Assembly: GCA_000310025.1 (NCBI GenBank)
Contig: FN649750.1
Span: forward strand, 3,427,472 to 3,491,471
Direction of reading: 5' to 3'
DNA from: Ectocarpus siliculosus
Taxonomy: Eukaryota; Sar; Phaeophyceae; Ectocarpales; Ectocarpaceae
Length of the DNA stretch: 64,000 nt
The notes beneath the pieces are model-generated. The model saw only the letters and a program-made list of their open reading frames with translations. It ran no database searches and was not told the DNA's origin. Made by a program: the position numbers and the translations under genes. The first letter of the stretch is position 1. Each line of letters begins with the position of its first letter. This document shows, piece by piece, positions 55,610 to 64,000 of the stretch.

Positions 55610-56823
55610 TCACCCTATAGGTAAGGTAGCCAAAGGCTTCCACTCCGCTACAACTCCTATTGTAGACCACACTTGAATGCTTTCAAACTCTAGTGTAATG
55701 CCCGGATCCACCAGGCCGACGCCAGCCTCCTGTCGAATAGCTTCGCGAGTGGACATCGGCAGATCACCGTAGAGCAGGCTCGCGTGGGGCATGAAGTCAC
55801 TGCCGTCGCTCGGATCTTGCCCAAACGCCTCCCTGGCAACCTTGTGGGCATCGAGGAGAGCTGGGTCTCGTTCGAGCAGAGCGAACACCTGTGACAATCG
55901 CATGCCGCCAAGCCCCAGGTTGAGAGGCCGAACACCAACAGCGTTCGACGTGTTTGTCCCAAACCAATTTTATCGACCGCACCAAGATATAACAGTCCGT
56001 GCGTTACAATAGATGGACCGACCGACCTACCAGACCGTCAATAATTCAGCTGTCTTGAGTGTGCAGACGGTAGTAGCGTAGGTTAGCCCATCTACCGCAC
56101 GAGGAGATGCTGGTCGGGATTCGTTTCCATATCGCCAGGTGTACACCTTTTTCCGGGATTTCCAGCTCTTCTTCTACCTTCTACTCGCCTTCATCCCCCC
56201 CTCGCTAAACGCTACTGAGCTGGGTCACAGTGGTTTGGCGGGTCCAATCCCCACCTCCCGTTATCTTATCTACTGTGCTCCTTTCCTCTGGTAGAAAAAA
56301 GTCGTGACACACCTGGTGAGATTCAAACTCCCGCAGACGTTATGTTCGTTGGATGGGCTAACCTACTAGACCAATAAACACCCTGAATGAAGGCATTAAA
56401 GATAGGATAGCCCATCTAACGAACAATACCATTTTTGCGGAAAGGGAGACCCAGTATGCGGCCACGCGATCTAGTCTTCGAAAACAACACATGTGTCCGT
56501 CCGCGTGAAAGATTTCCGGATACGTTGGTGGGGAATATGCACACAAGCATTGACGAAGTCAGCCAATGCAGCAATACTTACGCTCTTAAAGTAGAGATCC
56601 ATGCACGCGGTACGCTCCACACGTGCAGATATGGGCCCTAACTTGAGTGCAAGACTCTCCGCCTTCGCTAAAACTTCCGCCTCTCCGCCCTCGGGTTCCA
56701 GTCCAGCGATGAGAGTGACATGGGCGCGAAAGTTTGCTGTCTTTTGCTCCGAGCTGTGGTGATCAATGACTTTCTGGATGTTCGACCGCGCTGGTTCTTT
56801 CGGAATGAGCCACAGAGAATGAC
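55610..56823 (-). CDS. 2H phosphoesterase, plant cyclic-phosphodiesterase-like (5' exon missing)
   Basis: Two exons join in phase 0: 56823-56582 and 55888-55610 (stop TGA). They contain the two signature motifs of the 2H superfamily, HVTL (FRAHVTLIAG) and HASL (FMPHASLLYGD), whose histidines form the active site. The start (HSLWLIPKEP) and the block VFALLERDPALLDAHKVARE match plant cyclic phosphodiesterase, which opens ADP-ribose 1'',2''-cyclic phosphate, a by-product of tRNA splicing. The upstream acceptor (a T-rich tract then GAGCAG) starts in phase 2, so a short first exon with the ATG lies further right. I could not identify it. The intron 55889-56581 carries tRNA-like repeats. Confidence 0.87.
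56298..56392 (-). repeat. tRNA-derived repeat in the 2H gene intron
   Basis: The minus strand reads TGGTCTAGTAGGTTAGCCC (A-box/D-arm-like), a loop AACATAA with a CAT triplet in anticodon position, then GGGAGTTTGAATCTCACC (degenerate B-box). Related GTAGGTTAGCCCATCTACC and GATAGCCCATCTAACG segments occur at about 56080 and 56407. No acceptor stem is formed. Probably SINE-type debris, possibly from an initiator or elongator tRNA-Met. Confidence 0.4.
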
Positions 56824-59594
56824 CTGCTCAAATGAAAACAAACAAGCCGTGCGACAACGGGCACCAACAGGGTGGACCAAGTTGTTTTCTCATGCATGTC
56901 ACTATTCACGTATCATTGCGACTTATGCACATCGGCAGTGTTTTAAAGTCTCGGCATGGGTAAAAACGTAAAAACAGTGCCGTTAACATTAGTCTTCTTC
57001 AGTTTGTTGCTGATCCTAAATGGCTCCATTCCTTTTTCTTCCTTTATTTTCCGGATTTTCCTACTCTTTCGGCGCTCCTCTGCCCCTTTCTAGGCGCCTG
57101 ACAGCGCAGCATTTCTTTACTAAAGCGTTGTTCTCGATAAAAGTTCCGATTCTGCGGAGCTCTTCGGTTCGCATTGCAAGCTGGGCACACTGATGACGGG
57201 CACACCCCGCGTTGGGCACACATTTTAATCTATTGACGACGTGGGCAGGCCCTCTTCTTCCCATTGCTCCCTTTTCCCCCCATCATGCCGTCTATACTCT
57301 CGCTGCCGCACGGTCTCACTCGTTCATCATCTGTCTTCCATAACATTGACACTCTACGATTTTCAGTGAGCAACAAGAAGACAATCGATTCTCTTCGTTC
57401 GGCGGCGGCGGGAAGCGCCAATGACCCGAAAATCTACAATAATCATTTAGGGACGACGTGCTGACAAGTAGGGTAAACTCTTTGTTTTTTTCGTTGATGG
57501 CACTCAACCTTCAGTTGTGTCAGACAAACAACGCTTTGTTGCGTCCGTCCTCGTTCTGGCCTACAGTTACGTTTAACTCGGTGATGTACTCAGCATGGCG
57601 GCGGCGCGACAAGTGCCAGTAAAAATTTCAAGTATCCTCTTCTTCCAAATGTATATATATATGAAGTCTAGATGCAACGCCTGGCCTGATCCTTCAATTA
57701 CGTGTATTCTCCGTTCAACACAATGCAACACAGCAGTGGTGAGAGGATTTTCACGTTGCCTGGCCTCTGCAATTTCTATTGACCTTTGCCTTGGGGTCGC
57801 TCAATGTGAGCGGTAGCGCGAAAGCGCCAAGAACCTTGTCACGCATACGAACCACGATTTCTGGCACGATACCGGCAGTCCATGCAATTATTTTAATATT
57901 CATGGTTGTTCGCCAAGACGTCAATTACTTAGCGCTGACAGCACTAGCTGCCACTCAGAGAGACTACTCCGGTTTGTGGAACGTGTACACGTCGGCAGAG
58001 AATGACGCCAAACCGAACTCCTCAGGTCCAACTCGGCGGGCATCCCGAATATCAAATAGCATACCAATACTGTGAGTTGGGGTAGCCCGTCAGTTGCAAA
58101 GCTATCTGGGTATGTTTGTCGAGGGCGAATCTGAGCGAGTGCAACAGAATGACTTAAGGTGCACATATATCTTCAACAAGTGAGTGATGAGGACCTACAA
58201 ACAAGGGCTACAGACTCCGCATGCATGCAGAATGGAAAGGAACGTAACTAACTGCTGTTGTTGCAGGAGCGTATTGGTCATCAGGTAGGTATCGATGTGG
58301 GCAAAGGTATTTACTACGCGAGAAAGTAATCAGACGAAAGATGAGTTGATGGCTTTTCCATTTGTTTGGGCTTGTTTCTGGTAACGAAGAGGCGGACGGT
58401 GTCGCTGCCGGCCTCAACGAGCGGCGCTACAAAATCCTTTTGATGTGTACGGAACCCTAAGTATATCACAATTCGCGGGTGCTCTGTCAATTCCTACGGA
58501 TATCTGTGTGGTTTCGGCGGTGTTTCTCTGACAGTGCATCGTTACTAAGGCCGCGGCTTCGTGGCTTCACTTGATTGTAATACAGAACATAGCCTTAACC
58601 GAGACCTTTTATTGTTTCCAAGAAGTCACACTTCGTGAGAGTGTTGCCCTCGGACGAACAGTACCGTTCCGCTCCGTGACCTTGCAACGTGTAAAAACAT
58701 TGCTCCGCTTCCGCTTCGTCGTAATGATGTTAAAATAAGAACACTCCGCGGAGCGTATCTACTCTGTGAACACCTATTCTAATATGCATAAGAGGATGCA
58801 AGGCTTGGGGAAGACGCCACGTTTCGTCCCGCGGTACACTATAGGAGTAGTACAGCAGTAATCTCCAACATTGAACAAACAGCCCGTTTACTCGAACCTT
58901 CGTGTTGGTCAACAAGCAATTTCTGTTAAGCCTTGAACGCGCGCAATTGAGTATGTGAAGTAACCCTTCAAACCCTTCAAACCCACACGGCGGTATCGTC
59001 GAGGCAAGGATAAGCGACCGCACTGGCTCTCTCACTGTGTTTAGTTCTGGCATGAATGGCATCGATCTTTAGCGAAAGTGAGATTAACAAATATCTCGGT
59101 ATACCCTTATGCATGAGGAACCAGCTTTTGCCATGAGGGGTGACCTTTGTTGCCCTTAGTCCCTCACTATTGCTGTAGTGCTGCTGTGTCTCTTACACAT
59201 GAACAGCAAAAATCCCGCCGGCGTCCTTGGCCGTTATATTGTACAATTAACGACAGTTGAGCTGAGTTGCTGCAACTTGGCATCGCTGTACGACGCTAGA
59301 ACATAATGCACGCTAGTCAGGCACCCACCAACGAACGAAGAACTGGCATACATCTTGGCGATGGCAGTTAGGTGGCGCATGTGTTGCACGCTGACCACTA
59401 ACGACACACACACACAAGGGGGGGTGCCGGGGAAATGCGTGAACAAAATGTAGGGAGGCGTGTTGCTCTGGCAGCACTGTCATCGTCGGGCAGGGAGCGA
59501 GAATTTGGATGTATTGAAGTTGCACGACCTTCAGCGCGCAAGACAAACAAGGGGAGGAAAGTAAAGAGAGAAGACAAAACGCCACAGGAGTACC
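56824..59594. other. Divergent intergenic region, no gene recognised
   Basis: Between the 2H gene (whose first exon should lie at its left end) and the GNAT gene. No coding chain recognised. TACAGCAGTA at 58851-58860. Confidence 0.4.
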
Positions 59595-62443
59595 ATGCAA
59601 CATCAGCTTATATTCAATCTCCTTGCTTGGCTAGGGGTGGCATCTGCCTTCTTGACACCTCCTTTCTCGCAGATCATGTTAGCGGTCCCTTCGGCAGCTA
59701 CCTGCCGGTACGCTTCACAAGAGCCGACTACACCCGGCGAGCTGCATTTTCGCCCGGCGGCGAAAACGGAGCAAGGCACTATACAGAAGATCCTTGTCGG
59801 AATGCTGATGAATCCTATGTCTATCGATATCAGCAACTTCATTTGCGCTGAACAAGAGGGGGCTCTCGTTGGGTTTGGTCAGGTGAGGAGCGTGCTTCGT
59901 CTGTGACCTAAATGCTGCAAATTGGTATTTCGCATAATATTAAATATTCTGCCGTTTGGTGGTTGTCATTTGGTCATATTTGAGGGGGGCCAAAACACCG
60001 GGGGAACTGAAAGCAAGAGTAGGCAGGCGGGAGGGTATGTGCAAAAATACATACAACACGCAAGATGTGTGTGGTCGCGTATCCGAGTTACATAGTTTTT
60101 CAATGCCCAACGAAAAATGTTTGAACGGCTGTCTCGCGTGTGTATGCATGCGGCAATCCACGTGACGAAGTCCGTGCTAGTCAAGGGGCTCTGAGAGACC
60201 GTTACGAATTTCCACGAGGTCGATCGCTGTGTTTTATTTTTGTTGTTTTCCCTTAGACTAGACAATTATGACGAAACAAAGCTATAGCGACCCATAGCAA
60301 AGAGTCTAAGATAGATTAACAGTGAATTCATAGCGTCAGCGGAAGCTACTGATATTTCTACGATTGATTATCTTTCCCAGATAATCAGCGCGGCTCCAAG
60401 CTTGGTGGCTCGTCAAATGTGGGAGCAAATCTTGTTATGTTTGCTTGACCTTTCAGTCTGTTTACATTTTGCAGACTGAGACCCCATGCGGCTTCGAATT
60501 CGCGGTTTTAAGCGCAGCGTGTGATGTGAACGCTCCGGCTGCGGCTATCGTCCACCACTCTGCTTTCCGTGCCGGTGTCATCCAGTGCTGGCTTAGGCCG
60601 AGTCTTACGGCTTGATTATTTCGGAGATTTTTTTTTTCTCTCGGTCGTGGGGGGGTGGCCTGCACGGAAAAAATTATCAAGATCCAAGCGACCGTCTTAC
60701 CGTTCCTCGAGGTATATTTTTTTCTGACGGGAAAAAAGAGGCTGATTCATATTCTTGTGGGTCACAACATGCTTCAGTACACGGTTTTTGGCTCGCGTGC
60801 GACCAACAAGACACCGAGCGCCCTGTTTATGGGTCGCCTGCAGAGGGCATGTGTATCATGGCACGCTATCGCCTGCAGGTTGTGGATGTCGTCGGCCAAA
60901 GACCTCTCTCTGATGGCACGCGTTGTACACTGATCACACTCGACTCGGAGCAAGCAGCAGAAAGAAAGGCAACGTCCAAGAAAAGGCAACACCGAACCAC
61001 ACCTCTGTTCACGTTTGCAGGCCGTGTGCAATCAAAACTGGACAATACGCTCTGTTTCTGGGACCCGAGCAGAGGGCATGTGTATGACCACACGCCACTG
61101 GCTGCTGTTTGTGGATGTCGTCGGCCAAAGGCCTCTCTCTGGCATGCGTTTTTGACTGGTCGCGGGTGACGCACAGAGCAAACACGCGGCGGAACAAGAA
61201 AAAGCCAAAAGTCAACACCGCAACACACTTTGGTTCACGTTTGCAGGCCGTGTGCAATCAAAACTGGACAATACGCTCTGTTTCTGGTACGCGAGCAGAG
61301 GGTATGAGTATGACCACATCGCCTGCAGTTTGTGAATGTCGACGGCTTAAGGCCTCTCTCTGGCGTGCGTTTTCAACTGGTCACACATGCAGTAGGCGCA
61401 AAAATGGCTCTTTTCGGCCGAAAGGCAAGAACCTCAGCAGAGCAATGTGGCAGGGTTGACGTTTTCGGCTCGCGTGCGGCCAACACGACGCAGAACGCCC
61501 TGAATTTTAGATACCTGCAGAGGGAGTGTGCATGACCTCATGATGCTGGCCTCTGTTTGGCCAGCAGACGGTGTAGTTCCTCGTTCTGGCACGATCGGGG
61601 TGTGACCAGGGGGTAACCCCCCCCCATTTCTAACAGCGATATTCCAACCCGATCGCTGTTGGAAAATGGGCCAATTTTCTAACAGGCCGGCCGGAATCAC
61701 TATTGGAATTTGCGCTGTGGATTTTGGGCTGTTGGAATTTGCCATTTTCCTACCCGTAAGACGCCCGGAATAATTTGTGGGTGTCAGAAAAGGACCCCCC
61801 CCCCAAATCCAATCCGGAAAAAATCAAGACGTAAGATTCAGCCTTACAGCAGCACCATTGCCCTGGAAAACGCCTATCGCCCCCCCCCCCTCGCGCCCCT
61901 CGATTCTCAAAGGTCAGACCAATTGGCGGGTCCAGCTATGAATTGGCGAGTCTTCACGTCGATGAATCCTATCGAGGCCGTGGGATTGGGAGTAGCGTCG
62001 TGCGGCAACTCGTGAAAGGCTACGTGTCAACTCACGGAGAAGGACAGGTATAATCAGTGGGAGGTGACCTCTCTGCTCAGCTGTTGGAACCAGTTGTTTC
62101 CAGCAAAGCATGCAAACATCTTAGCACAGCGGCTGCACATTTCTTAACACATCAGGATGCAGGGCATGGTAAACATATTCTGCGGATATTATCTTCTCCT
62201 TTCCTACTGATGCATGCTCCCCACCACTATCGCTGTCGCTCTTGCGTGCCTCTTGCTGATCCCGGACAGATCCGAAACCTGTTCCTTCTTACGCTGGAAT
62301 CAACGGTACCTTTCTACGAAAAGAACGGTTTTGCTGTTGCTCCTGCAAACGAAATTCCCACGGTGTTGAAGGCCGAACGTGCTGTTGGTTCCCTCTTGCA
62401 GTCGTTCTTTGGCAATTCCGTCGTTTGCATGCAAGCCCAGTGA
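59595..62443 (+). CDS. Plastid-targeted GNAT-family N-acetyltransferase
   Basis: Exons 59595-59882, 61913-62047 and 62270-62443 join in phase 0 (198 residues). The N-terminus is a hydrophobic signal-like stretch ending in ASAF (LLAWLGVASAFLTPPF), the phenylalanine-after-cleavage motif of stramenopile bipartite plastid leaders. The GNAT fold follows: ALVGFGQVRPIG, then ELASLHVDESYRGRGIGSSV with the acetyl-CoA pyrophosphate loop RGRGIG (residues 117-122), LLTLESTVPFYEKNGF (motif B), and a C-terminal helix. GNATs move an acetyl group from acetyl-CoA to an amine. The substrate is unknown; plastid GNATs of plants acetylate protein N-termini and lysines. Intron 1 (2.0 kb) carries a tandem array. 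A partial copy of exon 2 lies just downstream. Confidence 0.9.
60720..61570 (+). repeat. Four-copy tandem array, period 222-229 bp, in GNAT intron 1
   Basis: The marker CAGAGGG recurs at 60841, 61070, 61296 and 61518. Shared blocks include GGATGTCGTCGGCCAAAG, GGCCTCTCTCTGG and CAATCAAAACTGGACAATACG (positions about 61030 and 61256). Outer copies are more diverged than the central pair. No coding meaning seen. Confidence 0.85.
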
Positions 62444-62571
62444 TCTTCCTTGCGAGGAAACGTGTTCGTTTGTGGCTGCGAGAACGGGGTTCCATTGCAT
62501 TTGGCTGCTGACAGTTGAAACGAAACAGGCCTACGGTTTTGTTGTGTTTATGCGCCGGGTTGTCATGCATG

Positions 62572-62645
62572 TTGAGACCAATTGGCGGGTCCACGTATGA
62601 TTTGGCGGGTCTTCACGTCGATAAATCCTATCGAGGCCGGGTATA
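62572..62645 (+). pseudogene. Duplicated fragment of GNAT exon 2
   Basis: This 70-odd bp segment (containing CCAATTGGCGGGTCCA and CTTCACGTCGAT) repeats the start of GNAT exon 2 (61915-61985) with a few substitutions, about 130 bp beyond the GNAT stop. In the exon 2 frame it still encodes the GGSTYDLAGLHVDKSYRGR version of motif A before a TAG, but it breaks off ahead of the glycine loop end. A partial tandem duplicate, not a gene. Confidence 0.8.
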
Positions 62646-63615
62646 GAGAGGACCTGGGAGTTGAGAACTTGTGGCTCAATATAATAGAACTAGAAATTTG
62701 ATTGCACTTGCCCTTATGAAGAGGTGCTCAGTCAAGAACCCGGCAGAGAAAATACGAAACGTTTCTCGGGCAATACAAGCGGCTCTTAGGTGGGGTAGCG
62801 CGTTCTACAGACAAATGTGTACGTGGGTAAATTGTGGGCGGAGGGCACGGTTTTAGATACTCGTGATGTTGCACGCTGCTTGCAAGCCGTTGTTAATAAT
62901 TGTAAAAAATGTGGGTGGATAAACAAGTCGTTTGTCCTCACAAGAGGATTGCAACTTTCACTTCACACCGTCTGTACGGTCCCAAGTGTCAGCGTGAACG
63001 CCCCTGTGCGGTGTTCTGACACGCAATGAGCGCATTTTTCATCCGAATAAGATGTTCTAGGTAGCGGGGGGGTTGCAATGCGCAACGGGAATTTCGGGGC
63101 ACCTAAACGTTGTCCTCCTTTCTTGCGAAAGCGTTCTGGGCTTAACAACGGTCGAAAAGGCAACCTTCCATGTGCAACGGCACCGTTTCAACAATCCCCT
63201 TGCCGCTACGTCATAGCCCAAGTCGGGAGAAGCTAATCGCAGCTCTGCAAACGATATTTACCACATGGATGTGTACTCATCAGTACTATCATACAAGCGA
63301 AGAGGCCCAAAGAGAGCAGCAACACGAAAAACACCAACACACTCATAACCTAAAGACCGAACCAAGAAAAAACCATGAGACGCCACCAGCCTCAAATCGT
63401 CCGGGTACTGAACTGTTTACCTGCTGTGTACATGTTGAAAAAATTCTACAATCGAGTAAAGTGACAAGGCGGTGATGGGCGAATCCTTGCACTGCTTGGA
63501 AAAACCGCCCCTAGGTATGCATGGCAATAGCGTGAACCAAAAATGTTGCCATGCGCACTTCTTCAAAACGGGCACGATGATTAAGGCCTGAAACTACCGC
63601 AGGAGTGATCACGGG
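62646..63615. other. Convergent 3' region of the GNAT and importin-5 genes
   Basis: Nearly 1 kb with only short open frames. No gene, RNA or element recognised. Confidence 0.4.
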
Positions 63616-64000
63616 TCAGGAACACGCCTGTTGAATGGCAGCCTTTTGTCCTTGCGTCAAGCCCCCCCACGCCTTCTCCATTACTTCCGTGGGGTAAGAC
63701 GTTTGCATTCCGTTAAGGATACGACCCATGCGACGACCCGTTGTAGCATCCACGATTGCCAAGTCCGGGTCGAGCAAGCACGCTTCCAGGATCTGGCCCA
63801 GTACGCTGACCACCAGAGAAACCTGTCAAGCCATTCCGTTGTGACCAACGCGGATACGTGAGAGCGAAACCATTTTTTCGTCAGAAAGAATGGGTTTACG
63901 CCAGTCAAATGCAGAAAAATGTTCTCATAGAGGCCAACGTGTAGCCTCGTGGGAAAAAGTCGACATGTGTGTTTCGTGAGGGGTCGAAAGGAATCGTGCT
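63616..64000 (-). CDS. IPO5: Importin-5 (karyopherin beta, RanBP5/Kap121), 3' terminal exon
   Basis: The last exon, 63822-63616 (stop TGA), follows a CAG acceptor and encodes 68 residues. It includes VVSVLGQILEACLLDPD, RRMGRILNGMQ and WGGLTQGQKAAIQQACS, which parallel the C-terminal HEAT helix and the 'LWTxCIAxLSPEQQAAIQ' end of importin-5. Importin-5 carries ribosomal proteins and histones into the nucleus under Ran control. The rest of the gene lies beyond the window. 63823-64000 appears to be intron, with no exon I can support. The call rests on one exon. Confidence 0.72.

Noticed and set aside
1-64000. CRISPR arrays, bacterial operons, rRNA genes
   Set aside because: No regularly spaced repeat-spacer pattern, no ribosome-binding-site-led gene runs, no rRNA-like sequence.

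Overview
This window is nuclear DNA from an intron-rich eukaryote, most probably a photosynthetic stramenopile and best matched by a brown alga. The evidence is a plastid-type bipartite leader with an ASAF motif on the GNAT gene at 59.6 kb, genes cut into many small phase-consistent exons with GT-AG borders, a chromodomain Ty3/gypsy retroelement, and abundant CAGCAGTA/TACTGCTGTA-rich intergenic DNA. Adjacent genes also mostly lie on opposite strands (8 of 10 neighbouring pairs), which I recall as a reported trait of the Ectocarpus genome. No bacterial-style operons, CRISPR arrays or rRNA genes are visible.

Layout. 1-5.2 kb: a decayed Ty3/gypsy chromovirus-type retrotransposon, invaded by copies of a ~450 bp hairpin-bearing repeat that reappears inverted at 5.8-6.5 kb. 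6.5-10.3 kb: gene-poor DNA with short duplications. 10.4-17.2 kb (-): an ankyrin-repeat gene rebuilt over 12 contiguous exons plus a probable first exon. 17.5-20.6 kb (+): CWC15, complete in six exons. 21.5-22.3 kb: a MITE-like element. 22.5-24.5 kb (-): TRM1 tRNA dimethyltransferase. 25.1-27.3 kb: a 2.2 kb terminal-inverted-repeat element. 28.5-33.6 kb (-): a telobox-Myb (TRF-like) protein. 34.1-37.4 kb (+): an FtsH/M41-like pseudoprotease with a 0.9 kb foldback element in one intron. 38.6-47.5 kb (-): DIS3/RRP44, complete in 18 exons, with an assembly gap in one intron. 48.5-50.0 kb (+): a Tim17/22/23-family translocase subunit. 53.9-55.2 kb (+): an aspartyl/asparaginyl beta-hydroxylase domain protein. 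55.6-56.8 kb (-): a cyclic-phosphodiesterase-like 2H protein. 59.6-62.4 kb (+): a plastid-targeted GNAT acetyltransferase. 63.6 kb to the end (-): the last exon of importin-5.

The genes are mostly housekeeping: splicing (CWC15), tRNA modification (TRM1), RNA decay (DIS3), protein import (Tim22-like, importin-5), telomere or chromatin binding (telobox Myb) and plastid functions. They are not a functional cluster. What they share is architecture: divergent pairs with short shared 5' regions (ankyrin gene/CWC15, telobox Myb/FtsH-like, DIS3/Tim22-like). The less ordinary content is in the introns and intergenic DNA: four distinct repeat or transposon families, tandem arrays, and a 10-mer (TACTGCTGTA) found far more often than chance and only outside exons.

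Exon borders were read by eye from GT-AG sites, reading-frame continuity and family similarity. For CWC15, TRM1, DIS3, the telobox gene and the GNAT gene every exon length closes the frame. The 5' ends of the ankyrin, Tim22-like, FtsH-like, beta-hydroxylase and 2H genes are not settled.
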